Notes: generated from the sequence alone by a model not told the origin. A stretch of 64,000 nucleotides of DNA from Bog-756 sp963725275 (GCA_963725275.1 CAVRXS010000004.1:186001-250000), one strand, 5' to 3'. Positions 9,117 through 18,015 are shown, counted from the first letter of the stretch. Made by a program: numbers and translations.

Positions 9117-9178
9117 AACGGAACGGTTGCGTTCTGGACACAGTCGTATAGAGTGCTTGTGAACGGAACGGTTCCGTT
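9117..9178. promoter_or_regulatory. paired operator in front of the TetR gene
   Basis: Two copies of a 17-bp palindrome lie 45 bp apart: 9162-9178 is AACGGAACgGTTCCGTT (eight-base arms, perfect) and 9117-9133 is the same with one mismatch in the right arm. A TATAGA box at 9147-9152 sits between them. This is the usual layout for TetR autoregulation, with the dimer covering the promoter of the tetR-efflux operon that starts at 9195. Confidence 0.75.
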
Positions 9179-9194
9179 TAGTCAGGAGCACGCG

Positions 9195-9824
9195 ATGGCC
9201 GGACGTGGCGCACTGGAATCCCCCGCCGAGGGTCTGCGTCCGACCGGACCCCGGGCAGAGGCCCGCGAGCAGGCCATCCTCGATGCCGCCCTCGAACTGG
9301 TGATGGAGGTCGGCTACGACCGACTGAGCATGGACGCCCTGGCCGAGCGGGCCCGGGCCGGCAAAGCCACCATCTACCGGCACTGGTCCGGAAAGGCCCA
9401 GGTGGTGGCCGAGGCCATCCGTCGCCGGAAGTCCGAGTACGAGATCCAACCGGACACCGGGAGCCTGCGTGGTGACCTCCGGGCGGCGCTCGGCCACATG
9501 TGCGACTCGGTCACCGCCGACGAGGGGCTCGTTGCGGGGGTGATGTCGGCCATGCGCAGTGATCCGGAGCTCGCCGAGCTCATGCGGACCCAGGTCCTCG
9601 ACCAACACGGCAAACTCGATGCGATCGTCGAGCGGGCGATCGCACGCGGTGAGCTCCCGGCGGGCAGCTCGGCGGCGCTCGCCCACGAAGTGGCCCCTGC
9701 CGTCGTCATGTCCCGGCTGCTGTTCCAGAACCTGCCGATGGACGAGGCGTTCACCGACCATCTGGTGGACGACGTCATCCTGCCTCTGCTCCGCCAGGGC
9801 CTTCCGCCACCCGCTGCCCCCTAG
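9195..9824 (+). CDS. TetR-family transcriptional repressor
   Basis: A 209-residue regulator. The N-terminal helix-turn-helix spans about residues 20-65 (AILDAALELV, MDALAERARAGKATIYRHW), and the C-terminal ligand-binding half is of the TetR_C_16-like type (QVLDQHGKLDAIVERAIARGE). ATG 9195 follows CAGGAG. The gene is followed within 80 bp by an EmrB/QacA-type efflux gene on the same strand, and two palindromes precede it, so it very probably represses itself and the pump and is released by a toxic ligand. An earlier start at 9066 would read through the operators and is rejected. Confidence 0.9.
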   Translation: MAGRGALESPAEGLRPTGPRAEAREQAILDAALELVMEVGYDRLSMDALAERARAGKATIYRHWSGKAQVVAEAIRRRKSEYEIQPDTGSLRGDLRAALGHMCDSVTADEGLVAGVMSAMRSDPELAELMRTQVLDQHGKLDAIVERAIARGELPAGSSAALAHEVAPAVVMSRLLFQNLPMDEAFTDHLVDDVILPLLRQGLPPPAAP

Positions 9825-9855
9825 AAGTCCCGGGAAGCGTCCCGGCCAAGACCGA

Positions 9856-9891
9856 CCCCCATCCCCCACCGCCCCCCACCCCCCACCCCCC
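9856..9891 (+). repeat. five consecutive C-runs (possible G-quadruplex on the minus strand)
   Basis: Between tetR and the efflux gene lie five runs of 5-6 cytosines separated by one to four bases (9856-9860, 9863-9867, 9872-9877, 9879-9884, 9886-9891), ending directly at the GGAGGAG ribosome site of the pump. The complementary G-runs satisfy the usual G-quadruplex pattern. It is also a place where sequencing length errors are likely. Confidence 0.6.
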
Positions 9892-9902
9892 GGAGGAGCA
9901 GC

Positions 9903-11423
9903 ATGCCGACCCTCACCGCGCCGTCCGTCCGCCTCCACGACCCGGTCGAGCCGGACCCCAAACGCTGGCTCGCACTGGCCGTCATCGCCATCGCGCAGCT
10001 CATGGTGATCCTCGACTCGTCGATCGTGACCATCGCACTGCCGTCGGCCCAGCACTCGTTGCACATCTCGACTGCGAACCGGCAATGGGTGGTGACCGCC
10101 TACACCCTGTCCTTCGGGAGCCTCCTTCTGCTCGGTGGCCGGATCGCCGACTACGCGGGGCGTAAGCGCATGTTCATCGTCGGCCTGCTCGGATTCGCCG
10201 GCGCCTCCGCCCTCGGCGGCATCGCCGTCAATGCCCCGATGCTGTTCGGCGCCCGCGCGCTCCAAGGAGCATTCGCGGCGCTCCTCGCCCCGTCCGCCCT
10301 CTCGCTCATCACGGTCACCTTCACCGAGATCCGGGAACGGTCGACCGCCTTCGGCGTCTACGGCGCCATCTCCGGTGGTGGGGCTGCCATCGGGCTCATC
10401 ATGGGCGGGCTCCTCACCCAGTACGCCTCGTGGCGCTGGTGCCTGTTCGTGAACGTGCCGATCGCGGCGGTCACCGCCATCGCCGCCGTCCCGCTGGTGC
10501 GCGAGAGCCGGGCGTCCGGCAACACCAGCTACGACATCCCCGGAACAGCGACGGTGACCGGGGGCCTGGTCTCCCTCGTCTACGGGTTCACCCTGGCCGC
10601 CCAGGACGGGTGGGCAGCCCCGCACACCCTGGTGTTCCTGGCCATCGCCGCAGTGCTGCTGGTCGCCTTCGTGATCATCGAGGCGACCTCGTCCAACCCG
10701 CTCCTGCCGTTGCGGGTCGTCCTCCACCGCAACCGCGGCGGGTCCTTCCTCAGCGCGCTCATGGTCGGATCGGGTCTGCTCGGGATGTTCCTCTTCCTCA
10801 CGTACTACTTCCAGGGCACGCTCGGCTACTCCGCGCTCAAGGCCGGCTTCGCCTTCCTGCCGTTCTCGATCGGGATCATCCTGGCCGCGACGGTTGCCAG
10901 CAAGCTGTTGCCGAGGGTGGGTCCGCGCCCGATGATGGTGGGCGGCTTCCTCGCCGCGGCGGCCGGCCTGATCTGGCTGAGCTGGATCACCCCCGAGACC
11001 AGCTACCTGGCCCACGTGTTGCCGACCGAGATCCTGATCAGCCTCGGCATGGGCACCGCCTTCGTACCCATGAGCAGCACCGCCCTCTTCCGGGTCGACC
11101 CGAGAGACGCCGGCGTGGCCAGTGCCACGCTCAACACCTCCCAGCAGATCGGCGGCTCGCTCGGCACCGCGCTCCTCAACACGCTGGCCGCCTCGGCGAC
11201 ACTGACCTACCTGGCCACCCGCGTCCACACCCCGGCCGCGGTCCAGGCGGCACAGGTCCACGGGTACACCGTGGGGTTCCTGGTGGGTGCCGGGTTCCTG
11301 ATCGTGGGGGCACTCTCCTCGTTCTTCCTCATCACCGCGACCAGGGCGGACCTCGCCGACGTGGACGGTGTCTCAGGAGAGGTGCTCCCGGACAACGTCT
11401 CGGGCGAGGTCGTCACGGTCTGA
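9903..11423 (+). CDS. DHA2-type (EmrB/QacA) multidrug MFS transporter
   Basis: A 506-residue permease with about 14 membrane helices, the size and pattern of DHA2 proton-drug antiporters. Signatures: LDSSIVTIALPS in helix 1, GGRIADYAGRKR (MFS motif A) near residue 78, ARALQGAFAALLAPSAL (motif B region) near 117 and GGGAAIGLIMGG (motif C region) near 158. Helix 1 carries the Asp typical of this subfamily. The ATG follows GGAGGAG. It is downstream of and probably controlled by the TetR repressor. Substrates cannot be predicted. Confidence 0.9.
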   Translation: MPTLTAPSVRLHDPVEPDPKRWLALAVIAIAQLMVILDSSIVTIALPSAQHSLHISTANRQWVVTAYTLSFGSLLLLGGRIADYAGRKRMFIVGLLGFAGASALGGIAVNAPMLFGARALQGAFAALLAPSALSLITVTFTEIRERSTAFGVYGAISGGGAAIGLIMGGLLTQYASWRWCLFVNVPIAAVTAIAAVPLVRESRASGNTSYDIPGTATVTGGLVSLVYGFTLAAQDGWAAPHTLVFLAIAAVLLVAFVIIEATSSNPLLPLRVVLHRNRGGSFLSALMVGSGLLGMFLFLTYYFQGTLGYSALKAGFAFLPFSIGIILAATVASKLLPRVGPRPMMVGGFLAAAAGLIWLSWITPETSYLAHVLPTEILISLGMGTAFVPMSSTALFRVDPRDAGVASATLNTSQQIGGSLGTALLNTLAASATLTYLATRVHTPAAVQAAQVHGYTVGFLVGAGFLIVGALSSFFLITATRADLADVDGVSGEVLPDNVSGEVVTV

Positions 11424-11451
11424 GGCCGCGGCTGCCCGTCGGCGGCGGCGC

Positions 11452-12417
11452 TCAGGACCCGATGTGCTCCGCGGGCACCTGCCCGAGGCGGCCCGCCTGA
11501 TAGTCCTCGAACGCCTGGGCCACCTCCTCGCGGGTGTTCATCACGAATGGCCCGTACGCGAAGACCGGCTCGCGGATGGGGCGGCCTCCGAGCACGAGCA
11601 CGTCGAGACCGCTGGTGTGGCCGTGCCTCGTGTCCGACGCCGACAGGGTCAGCGAGTCCCCGGCCCCGAACACGGCCATCTGGCCGGTCACGACGGGGCG
11701 CCGCTCCTCGCCCACGGTTCCGTCGCCGGCGAGCACGTAGACGAGGGCGTTGAAGTCCGGGCGCCATGGGATCGTCACCGAGGCACCGGCCGAGACGGTG
11801 GCGTGGACCATGGCCATCGGTGAGTGTGTCGAGCCCGGTCCCGCGTGACCATCGAGATCTCCGGCGATGAGACGGAGCAGGGCGCCACCATCCGGCGTGG
11901 TCAGCAGTGCGACGTTCTCGCGGGCGATGTCCTGGTAGCGCGGGGCGATCATCTTGTCGGCCCGCGGCAGGTTCACCCACAGTTGGATCCCGTGGAAGAG
12001 CCCACCGGATGCGACCAGGTCCTCGGGTGGCGCCTCGATGTGGAGGATTCCCCCGCCGGCGGTCATCCACTGGGTGTCCCCGTTGGTGATCAGACCGCCG
12101 CCACCGATCGAGTCCTGGTGCTGGAAGGTGCCGTCGATCATGTAGGTCACCGTCTCGAATCCACGGTGCGGGTGCCACGGCGTGCCCTTGGGCTCACCCG
12201 GTGCGTAGTTCACCTCACCCATCTGGTCCATGTGGACGAACGGGTCCAGATGAGCCTGGTCGACTCCGGCAAACGCGCGCCGCACGGGGAACCCCTCCCC
12301 CTCGAGCGCGGCCGGAGCCGTGGTCACCGAGAGCACGGGGCGTTCCGTCGCCGTTGCGGGATCGGGCCGCGCCACCCGGGGAAGGGTCAGTACATCGTCA
12401 ACCGTCACTGCGGGCAT
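11452..12417 (-). CDS. pirin family protein
   Basis: A 321-residue bicupin of the pirin family, an Fe-binding protein with quercetinase or redox-regulatory roles in different organisms. The N-terminal cupin keeps all metal ligands: HPHRGFETVTY (two His) and the GGGILHIE motif (His and Glu). ATG 12417 follows GAGGAG and is preferred over an in-frame start 66 bp upstream that lacks a ribosome site. A perfect 14-bp palindrome lies 76 bp upstream of the start. It converges with the efflux gene and diverges from the RodZ-like gene. Confidence 0.9.
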   Translation of the reverse strand: MPAVTVDDVLTLPRVARPDPATATERPVLSVTTAPAALEGEGFPVRRAFAGVDQAHLDPFVHMDQMGEVNYAPGEPKGTPWHPHRGFETVTYMIDGTFQHQDSIGGGGLITNGDTQWMTAGGGILHIEAPPEDLVASGGLFHGIQLWVNLPRADKMIAPRYQDIARENVALLTTPDGGALLRLIAGDLDGHAGPGSTHSPMAMVHATVSAGASVTIPWRPDFNALVYVLAGDGTVGEERRPVVTGQMAVFGAGDSLTLSASDTRHGHTSGLDVLVLGGRPIREPVFAYGPFVMNTREEVAQAFEDYQAGRLGQVPAEHIGS

Positions 12418-12492
12418 GTCACTCTCCTCATCGTGCGGCCCCTGCCCTCGCACCAGCGTGCCAGGCGACCGCCTCCACCGCACCCAACACTA

Positions 12493-12506
12493 GTTGCGTA
12501 CGCAAC
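12493..12506. promoter_or_regulatory. perfect palindrome in the pirin/RodZ-like intergenic region
   Basis: GTTGCGTACGCAAC is a perfect 14-bp palindrome located 76 bp upstream of the pirin start and 84 bp upstream of the RodZ-like start. Its size and symmetry fit a binding site for a dimeric HTH regulator; which one is unknown, as no regulator gene is adjacent. Confidence 0.55.
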
Positions 12507-12589
12507 ATTCCAGCCTATGGCCCGGGCCCTGAGCCTGCGATCGCCGCCGGACAAGTACGCTGGTAAGAGGCTTACGTGAGGAGACCCAG

Positions 12590-13775
12590 GTGATGCGGCC
12601 CCGAGGCGGAACCACTCGCCGTCGCGACGACCAACAGGAGCAGTCGCCCGCCGCAACCGCCGAGGCGATCGGGAAGCAGCTCCGGCAGGCTCGCGAGGAC
12701 CGCGGGTTGGATCTCCTTTCGGTCCACGACCGCCTGAGCAGGCCGATCACCCAGATCGAGGCGCTCGAGCGGGGCGAGCTGAACGGGCTTCCCGACCAGG
12801 CTGTTGCCATCTCCACACTCCGCCGGTACGCAACCTTCCTCGGTCTCGACGGCGATGCCCTCGCACTCCAGTACATCGACGCCTGGCCCGCTGCCCCGGA
12901 CGGATCGGCGGCGGCGGACAGGACCCGGGTCAACCAGCCGGTGACCGGTGTGGTGGCCGCCGTGACCACCGGCCCCGACCATCTGCGGGCATTCACCCAG
13001 ACCGGCCAGGTCCCGCGGGTGGGCGGACGGTCGACCTCGGCAGCCGGTCCCGGCTCGTCGGGGTACGAGGTCTCGACCGGACCTCCCACCGGCACCTTCC
13101 CGGTTCTTCCACGCAACGAGCTCCGCCAGAGCCGTCGGGCGCTGGCCCGGGAGCGTCGCCGGATGCGTGCGCCGACCTCGCTCAAGCTGGTCACCTGGAT
13201 CGCCGTGCGTCCTGGTTGCCGCCGTGCTCGCGGGATTCGTGCTGCTGGCGGTCAGGCCGAACCTGCTGGCCAGCGCCCGCATCCTCCGCGTGGTCGAGCC
13301 GGGCGCCGCGAGTGCCGCGCCGCCGGCGACGGCCGGCCTCAGCTCACCGCTGGCTACCGCGCCGCCGGTCACCTCCGGCTCCACATCGCCGCCGGTTACC
13401 TCCGGCACCACTGCACCGCCGGCGACGGGCGGTTCCGCCGGGCACGGGCGCGCGCACCGCCAGACGGCGGCGGTGCAATCCGCCGGGTCGAGCGCCAACA
13501 GCGCCTCGTACGCCGTGGCCGACGCGCACTTCACGGTCGCAGTGGCCACCTCCGGACCCTGCTGGGTCCAGATCACCAGCTCGTCGTCTCCGGTGCCACT
13601 GGTCAGCGCAGTCGAGCCCGGAGGCAAGATCCTCGCCTTTCCCTCCCAGGGCACGATGACCGTGCAGGTCGGTTCTTCGAGAGTCCTGGTCGGCATCACG
13701 GTCAAGGGGAAGAGCGCCCTGTTGATCGCCCCGACGACGACCCCCTTCACCTACGTCTTCAGTCCGGCTCCCTGA
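12590..13775 (+). CDS. RodZ-like HTH / transmembrane protein (frameshifted in this sequence)
   Basis: The N-terminal 60-130 residues form a helix-turn-helix of the RodZ type (GKQLRQAREDRGLDLLSV, ITQIEALERGELNGLP), followed by a linker, one membrane helix and an extracytoplasmic Thr/Pro/Ala-rich linker leading to a DUF4115-like beta domain (residues about 300-390). The frame changes inside the membrane helix: LKLVTWIAV is in one frame and VLVAAVLAGFVLLAV in the next, so one base near 13208 is extra. Corrected length is about 394 residues. A GAGGAG site precedes GTG 12590 / ATG 12593. RodZ-like proteins link the cell-shape machinery to the membrane. Its 3' end overlaps ctaG by 25 bp. Confidence 0.75.
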
Positions 13776-14761
13776 GCCCACCCGACGGGCGGGCCTGTCT
13801 TGGCCGGGGCTCCCTGGGCCCACCCGACCGGCGGCCCCTGCGTGCCTCCGCCTCCTCCGTTACCGGCGATGGGCACCGGACCGTCGGGCTGCCCTGAGGC
13901 GGCCCGTGCCGCATCCAGCTCCGCGTCGAGCCGGGCGGTCTGGCGCTCCTCCGAGTGCACCCACTGCACGAACACCGGGAGCAGGGCGACGAAGGTGAAG
14001 ACCTCGGCGCCGACCCAGAGGATCCCCGCGCCGGCGTGCGTGCTCGACAAGGAGTACATCGCGGCGGCAGGCCTGGCGGAGGTCAGCAGGGCGAGCGCAA
14101 GGAAGGACTCGATCGGCACCCCGATCAGCAGATTGACCATCCGCGCGCCGTGGCTCATCTTCCAGTGGGGGATCGGGTCGACCCCGACCACCGGCCACCA
14201 GAACAGCGTCGCGCCGAACAGGAACCCGATGTTGATGAGGTCCATCACCCACATGTGGGTCATGGCGAACTCGAGCGCGAAGGTCAGGAAGAAGGCGAAC
14301 ATCGTGAAGTAGTAGAGGAACCACACCGGCAGCGGGTGCGAAAGCACCTTGAACGGCCGTGAGTTGAGGATCCGGAGCAGCCGGATCTTGGTGGCCCTCC
14401 CGGAGGTCTGGAGGGCCAGGGTCATCGGCGCCCCCATGGCCAGGAGCGGTGGGGCCACCACCATGAGCAGGAGGTGCTGGATGACATGGGCCTGGAAGTA
14501 CCCCATGGTCATCGTGGCAACCGGTGACTGCAGTGCGAGATCGAGCGCCACCAGCCCGGCCAGGAAGGAGACCGTCCGACCAGCCCCCCACGAGCGGTCC
14601 CTCGCCGAGAGCGCCCAGACCGACTGCACATACCAGACCCCGAGGGCGAGCACCACGGCCAGGACGAAGATGGCGAACGGTGAGACGTCCCAGCGGGTCA
14701 GCGCGTTGTGGAGCGTGAACGGCACGGGACGTATGCCGGGCATGCCGGGCATCGAAGGCAC
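13751..14761 (-). CDS. CtaG-type cytochrome c oxidase assembly protein
   Basis: A 336-residue polytopic membrane protein of the caa3_CtaG family (about seven helices), with the conserved HVIQHLLLMVVAPPLLAMG segment near residue 90 and PVWFLYYFTMF near 150. CtaG helps mature the copper centre of haem-copper oxidases. The C-terminal tail carries a near-exact repeat (GPPVGWAQGA twice), reflecting a short DNA duplication at 13768-13830. Start could be GTG 14761 or ATG 14752 or 14743; no clear ribosome site decides. It diverges from glcD. Confidence 0.85.
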   Translation of the reverse strand: MPSMPGMPGIRPVPFTLHNALTRWDVSPFAIFVLAVVLALGVWYVQSVWALSARDRSWGAGRTVSFLAGLVALDLALQSPVATMTMGYFQAHVIQHLLLMVVAPPLLAMGAPMTLALQTSGRATKIRLLRILNSRPFKVLSHPLPVWFLYYFTMFAFFLTFALEFAMTHMWVMDLINIGFLFGATLFWWPVVGVDPIPHWKMSHGARMVNLLIGVPIESFLALALLTSARPAAAMYSLSSTHAGAGILWVGAEVFTFVALLPVFVQWVHSEERQTARLDAELDAARAASGQPDGPVPIAGNGGGGGTQGPPVGWAQGAPAKTGPPVGWAQGAGLKT

Positions 14762-14855
14762 CCGCTCAGCCTACCGATGCAGGCAGTGGGTGCCCATTCG
14801 GGTCGCCGCTGCGACGGGCACGATAGCGTGCGGTCGGCGACGAGGAGGGTGGCCG

Positions 14856-16289
14856 ATGGTGTCTGGGGCGCGTTCCGGGGTGATCGAGGACCTGCTGGTG
14901 GACCTCATCGGCGCCCCCCACGTGGACATCGGCGGCGGCGTGCGCGAGGACGCGACCCACGACGAGTCCCTCGGGAGCGAGCCGGTCCGGCCCCGCCTGG
15001 TCGCCCGTCCCGGCACGACGGAGGAGGTCGCGGCCATCGTGCGCGCGGCTGCTGCCGAGGGAATCCCCGTGACCGCCCGCGGTTCGGGCACCGGCCTGTC
15101 TGGCGGAGCGATCCCTGTACCCGGGGGGATCGTGGTCTCCTTCGAGCGGATGGACGCCATCCTCGAGATCGACACCGCCAACCACGTCGCAGTGGTCGAA
15201 CCGGGGGTCACGCTGTCGGCCCTGGACGCCGCCCTCCTCCCCCACGGCCTGGTGTACCCCGTCTTCCCCGGGGAGCAGTCGGCCAGTCTCGGAGGCAACG
15301 TGGCCACCAACGCCGGCGGGATGCGGGCGGTCAAGTACGGCGTGACCCGACACCATGTCCTCGGTGTCGAGGCCGTTCTCGGCACCGGCGAGGTCATCTC
15401 CTCGGGCGGAAAGTTCGTGAAGGCCACCAGTGGCTACGACCTCACCCAGCTCATCCTCGGGTCCGAAGGCACCCTCGCACTGGTCACCCGCGCCATCCTC
15501 AGGCTCCATCCGCGGCCGGAGCACCTCGCCACCCTCCTCGCCCCGTTCGCCTCACTCACCGAGGTGGCCGCCGCGGTGCCTCCCCTGGTGGCGAGCGGGG
15601 TCGGACCGCTGCTGGTCGAGTACATCGACAAGATCTCGATGGCCGGCATCACCGCCAACGCGGGCATCGACCTCGGGATCCCGGAGACGATGCGCGAACA
15701 GGCACTCGCCTACCTCGTCATCGTGCTCGAGGACCACCACGCCGATCGGCTCGAGGAGGACACCGCCACGGTCGCCGAGCAGCTCGTCGAGCTCGGCGCG
15801 CTCGAGGTCTACGTCCTGCCCGCGCATGCCGGCGCCGACCTCATCGCCGCGCGCGAGCGGGCCTTCTGGGCGGCCAAGGCAGCCGGTGCCGACGACATCG
15901 TCGACGCGGTCGTGCCCCGGGCCTCGATCCCGGCCTTCCTCGACGCGGTCGGCGTGCTGGCTGCGGACACCGGGTCGCTCGTGACCGGCTGTGGCCACGT
16001 CGGTGACGGCAACGTGCATCTCTCGGTCTTCCAACCCGATCCGGTCGTCCGCCACCGCCTGATCCGGGACATCCTGACCGCCGGGTTCGGGTTGGGCGGA
16101 GCGGTCTCCGGGGAGCACGGCATCGGCACACGCAAGCGTGACGCATTCACCGACCTCGAGGACCCGGTCAAGCTCGACCTCATGCGCCGGATCAAGACGG
16201 CGTTCGATCCCCGGGGCGTGCTCAACCCGGGGACGATCCTTGCCGCCACGGACCCCGTGCCGGCCGATGCCGAGCGGCCCCGACAGTGA
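14856..16289 (+). CDS. FAD-linked 2-hydroxyacid oxidase, GlcD type
   Basis: A 477-residue protein matching glycolate oxidase subunit GlcD / D-lactate dehydrogenase: FAD-binding PCMH domain (GSGTGLSGGAIP near residue 73, GGNVATNAGGMRAVKYG near 147) and the C-terminal oxidase domain with GHVGDGNVH near 380 and SGEHGIGTRKRD near 416. It oxidises 2-hydroxyacids to 2-oxoacids. ATG 14856 has a GAGGAGGG site. Its stop overlaps the start of the thiamine-diphosphate gene (GTGA, 16286-16289), suggesting the two enzymes act in sequence on a hydroxyacid and its oxoacid. Partner subunits GlcE and GlcF are absent. Confidence 0.9.
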   Translation: MVSGARSGVIEDLLVDLIGAPHVDIGGGVREDATHDESLGSEPVRPRLVARPGTTEEVAAIVRAAAAEGIPVTARGSGTGLSGGAIPVPGGIVVSFERMDAILEIDTANHVAVVEPGVTLSALDAALLPHGLVYPVFPGEQSASLGGNVATNAGGMRAVKYGVTRHHVLGVEAVLGTGEVISSGGKFVKATSGYDLTQLILGSEGTLALVTRAILRLHPRPEHLATLLAPFASLTEVAAAVPPLVASGVGPLLVEYIDKISMAGITANAGIDLGIPETMREQALAYLVIVLEDHHADRLEEDTATVAEQLVELGALEVYVLPAHAGADLIAARERAFWAAKAAGADDIVDAVVPRASIPAFLDAVGVLAADTGSLVTGCGHVGDGNVHLSVFQPDPVVRHRLIRDILTAGFGLGGAVSGEHGIGTRKRDAFTDLEDPVKLDLMRRIKTAFDPRGVLNPGTILAATDPVPADAERPRQ

Positions 16290-17857
16290 ACGGCGCCCAG
16301 TCGCTCATCCGCACCCTGGTCGATCACGGGGTCGACACCTGCTTCATGAACCCCGGCACCTCCGAGATGCACTTCGTCGGCGCGCTCGACGACGTGACCG
16401 GTATGCACGGTGTGCTGGCCCTGTTCGAGGGCGTTGCCACCGGGGCGGCCGACGGCTATGCGCGGATCGCCGGTCGCCCGGCCGCCACCCTCCTCCACCT
16501 CGGACCCGGACTCGGCAACGGTCTCGCCAACCTGCACAATGCGAGGCGGGCCCGGAGCCCGGTCGTCACCATCGTCGGCGACCACGCCATCTCCCATCGG
16601 GCCTACGACGCGCAACTGCAGTCGGACATCGCGACGGTGGCACGCAACGTGTCGACGTTCGTACGCAGCGCCGAGTCGACCGCTGCGTTGGGCGGCGACG
16701 TCCGTGACGCCGTCGTCGCTGCCTACGGTCCCCCGGGCGCAGTATCCACTCTGATCCTGCCGGCCGACGTCTCCTGGTCCGGGGGCGGGGTTCCGGTTGC
16801 CCCACCATCCGGCGTCCCGGTCGGCCCGGCACCGGGAGCGTCCCCGGATACGGCGGTCCTCGAGGCAGCCGCGGCCGGCCTGCGGTCGGGTGAGCCCTCG
16901 GCTCTGTTGGTCGGGGGGCGGGTCTGCCGCGGCGCCCTGCTCGACGCGGCGGCGGACCTGGCCGCAGCCACCGGGACCAGGCTGTTCGCGGAGACCTTCC
17001 CGGCGCGCCTCGAACGCGGCAGCGGTCGGCCCCCGGTCGAGCGACTGGCCTATCTGGCCGAGTTCACCGCCATGCAGCTCGCCGGCATCCGGCACCTGGT
17101 GCTGCTCGACGCCAAGTCCCCGGTGTCCTTCTTCGCCTACCCCGGCAAGTCGAGCGACCTGGTACCCGAAGGCTGCACGGTCCACCCCGTGATCGGACCA
17201 GCCGACGACGCCGCCTCGGGTCTGGCCGCCATCTGCGACCTGACCGGGACCGATCCCGGTCGCGGCGTCCGCCAGGAGCCCGGCGTCCCCGATCTACCGA
17301 CCGGCCCACTCACCGCCCAGGCCGTGTGCCAGGCGCTCGGCGCGCTGATGCCAGAGGGTGCGATCGTTTCCGACGAGGGCAACACGGCCGGCCTCTTCGC
17401 GCCCGCGGCAACCGCGGGAAGCCCGCCGCACGACTGGCTCACCCTGACCGGCGGGGCCATCGGTCAGGGCCTGCCGGTGGCCGTGGGCGCGGCGGTGGCC
17501 GCCCCGGATCGTCGGGTGATCGCCCTCGAGGCCGACGGGAGCGCGTTGTACACCATCCAGGCCCTCTGGACCATGGCGCGCTCGGAGCTCGACGTCACCA
17601 CGATCCTGCTCAACAACCGGTCGTACGCGGTGCTCAACATGGAGCTCGATCGCGTCGGTGCCGAGCCTGCCGGGCCACGGGCGAGGGAGATGCTCGATCT
17701 CGGCCGACCGGACATCGACTTCGTGCAGATCGCCGCGGGACTCGGCGTCCATGCTGCGCGCGCCGGGACAGCGGACGAGTTCGCCAAGGAGCTCGGGCGG
17801 GCGCTCGCCACAGCCGGGCCGAGTCTGGTCGAAGCCGTGGTGCCCTCACTGCTCTGA
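16286..17857 (+). CDS. thiamine-diphosphate enzyme (acetolactate synthase / benzoylformate decarboxylase-like)
   Basis: A 523-residue protein with the three domains of the TPP-dependent decarboxylase/synthase family. The N-terminal domain has the cofactor-activating Glu in LFEGVATGAADGYAR (about residue 46). The C-terminal domain has the Mg-TPP motif, here EADG followed after about 25 residues by LLNNRSYAVL (416-445). The usual GDG is ADG. Length is on the short side for acetolactate synthase and closer to benzoylformate or oxalyl-type enzymes. Coupled translation with glcD suggests it decarboxylates or condenses the 2-oxoacid that GlcD makes. Annotated by many pipelines simply as acetolactate synthase large subunit; I would not claim a valine/isoleucine role. 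Confidence 0.8.
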   Translation: MNGAQSLIRTLVDHGVDTCFMNPGTSEMHFVGALDDVTGMHGVLALFEGVATGAADGYARIAGRPAATLLHLGPGLGNGLANLHNARRARSPVVTIVGDHAISHRAYDAQLQSDIATVARNVSTFVRSAESTAALGGDVRDAVVAAYGPPGAVSTLILPADVSWSGGGVPVAPPSGVPVGPAPGASPDTAVLEAAAAGLRSGEPSALLVGGRVCRGALLDAAADLAAATGTRLFAETFPARLERGSGRPPVERLAYLAEFTAMQLAGIRHLVLLDAKSPVSFFAYPGKSSDLVPEGCTVHPVIGPADDAASGLAAICDLTGTDPGRGVRQEPGVPDLPTGPLTAQAVCQALGALMPEGAIVSDEGNTAGLFAPAATAGSPPHDWLTLTGGAIGQGLPVAVGAAVAAPDRRVIALEADGSALYTIQALWTMARSELDVTTILLNNRSYAVLNMELDRVGAEPAGPRAREMLDLGRPDIDFVQIAAGLGVHAARAGTADEFAKELGRALATAGPSLVEAVVPSLL

Positions 17858-17903
17858 ACCGTTCCGGTCACCTGCCGGCGGCCGCCACCCCGGGTTCCGG
17901 GCA

Positions 17904-18011
17904 GAACGGCTCACCCACACCGTTCGGCCGGACCAGTGGCGCGACGCCTTCTCCGTCCTGGCCGACCAGAGCACGACCGGCGCGATCAAGGTGGCGTTCG
18001 ACTTCCGCTGA
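17904..18011 (+). pseudogene. C-terminal remnant of a zinc-dependent alcohol dehydrogenase
   Basis: About 35 in-frame codons ending at the TGA at 18009-18011 read like the tail of a medium-chain alcohol dehydrogenase (LTHTVRPDQWRDAFSVLAD, then GAIKVAFDF). No start, catalytic or NAD-binding part is present, so this is the end of a deleted gene, wedged between the TPP gene and the glycosidase gene. The match is by eye to the family's C-terminal pattern. Confidence 0.55.
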
Positions 18012-18015
18012 CGCC

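Noticed and set aside
9102..11261. 719-codon minus-strand frame opposite tetR and the efflux gene
   Set aside because: Low-complexity charged shadow of the real plus-strand genes.
13768..13830. Repeat at the ctaG 3' end as a mobile or regulatory element
   Set aside because: It is a roughly 33-bp in-frame duplication giving two copies of a Pro/Gly tail motif; no further significance seen.
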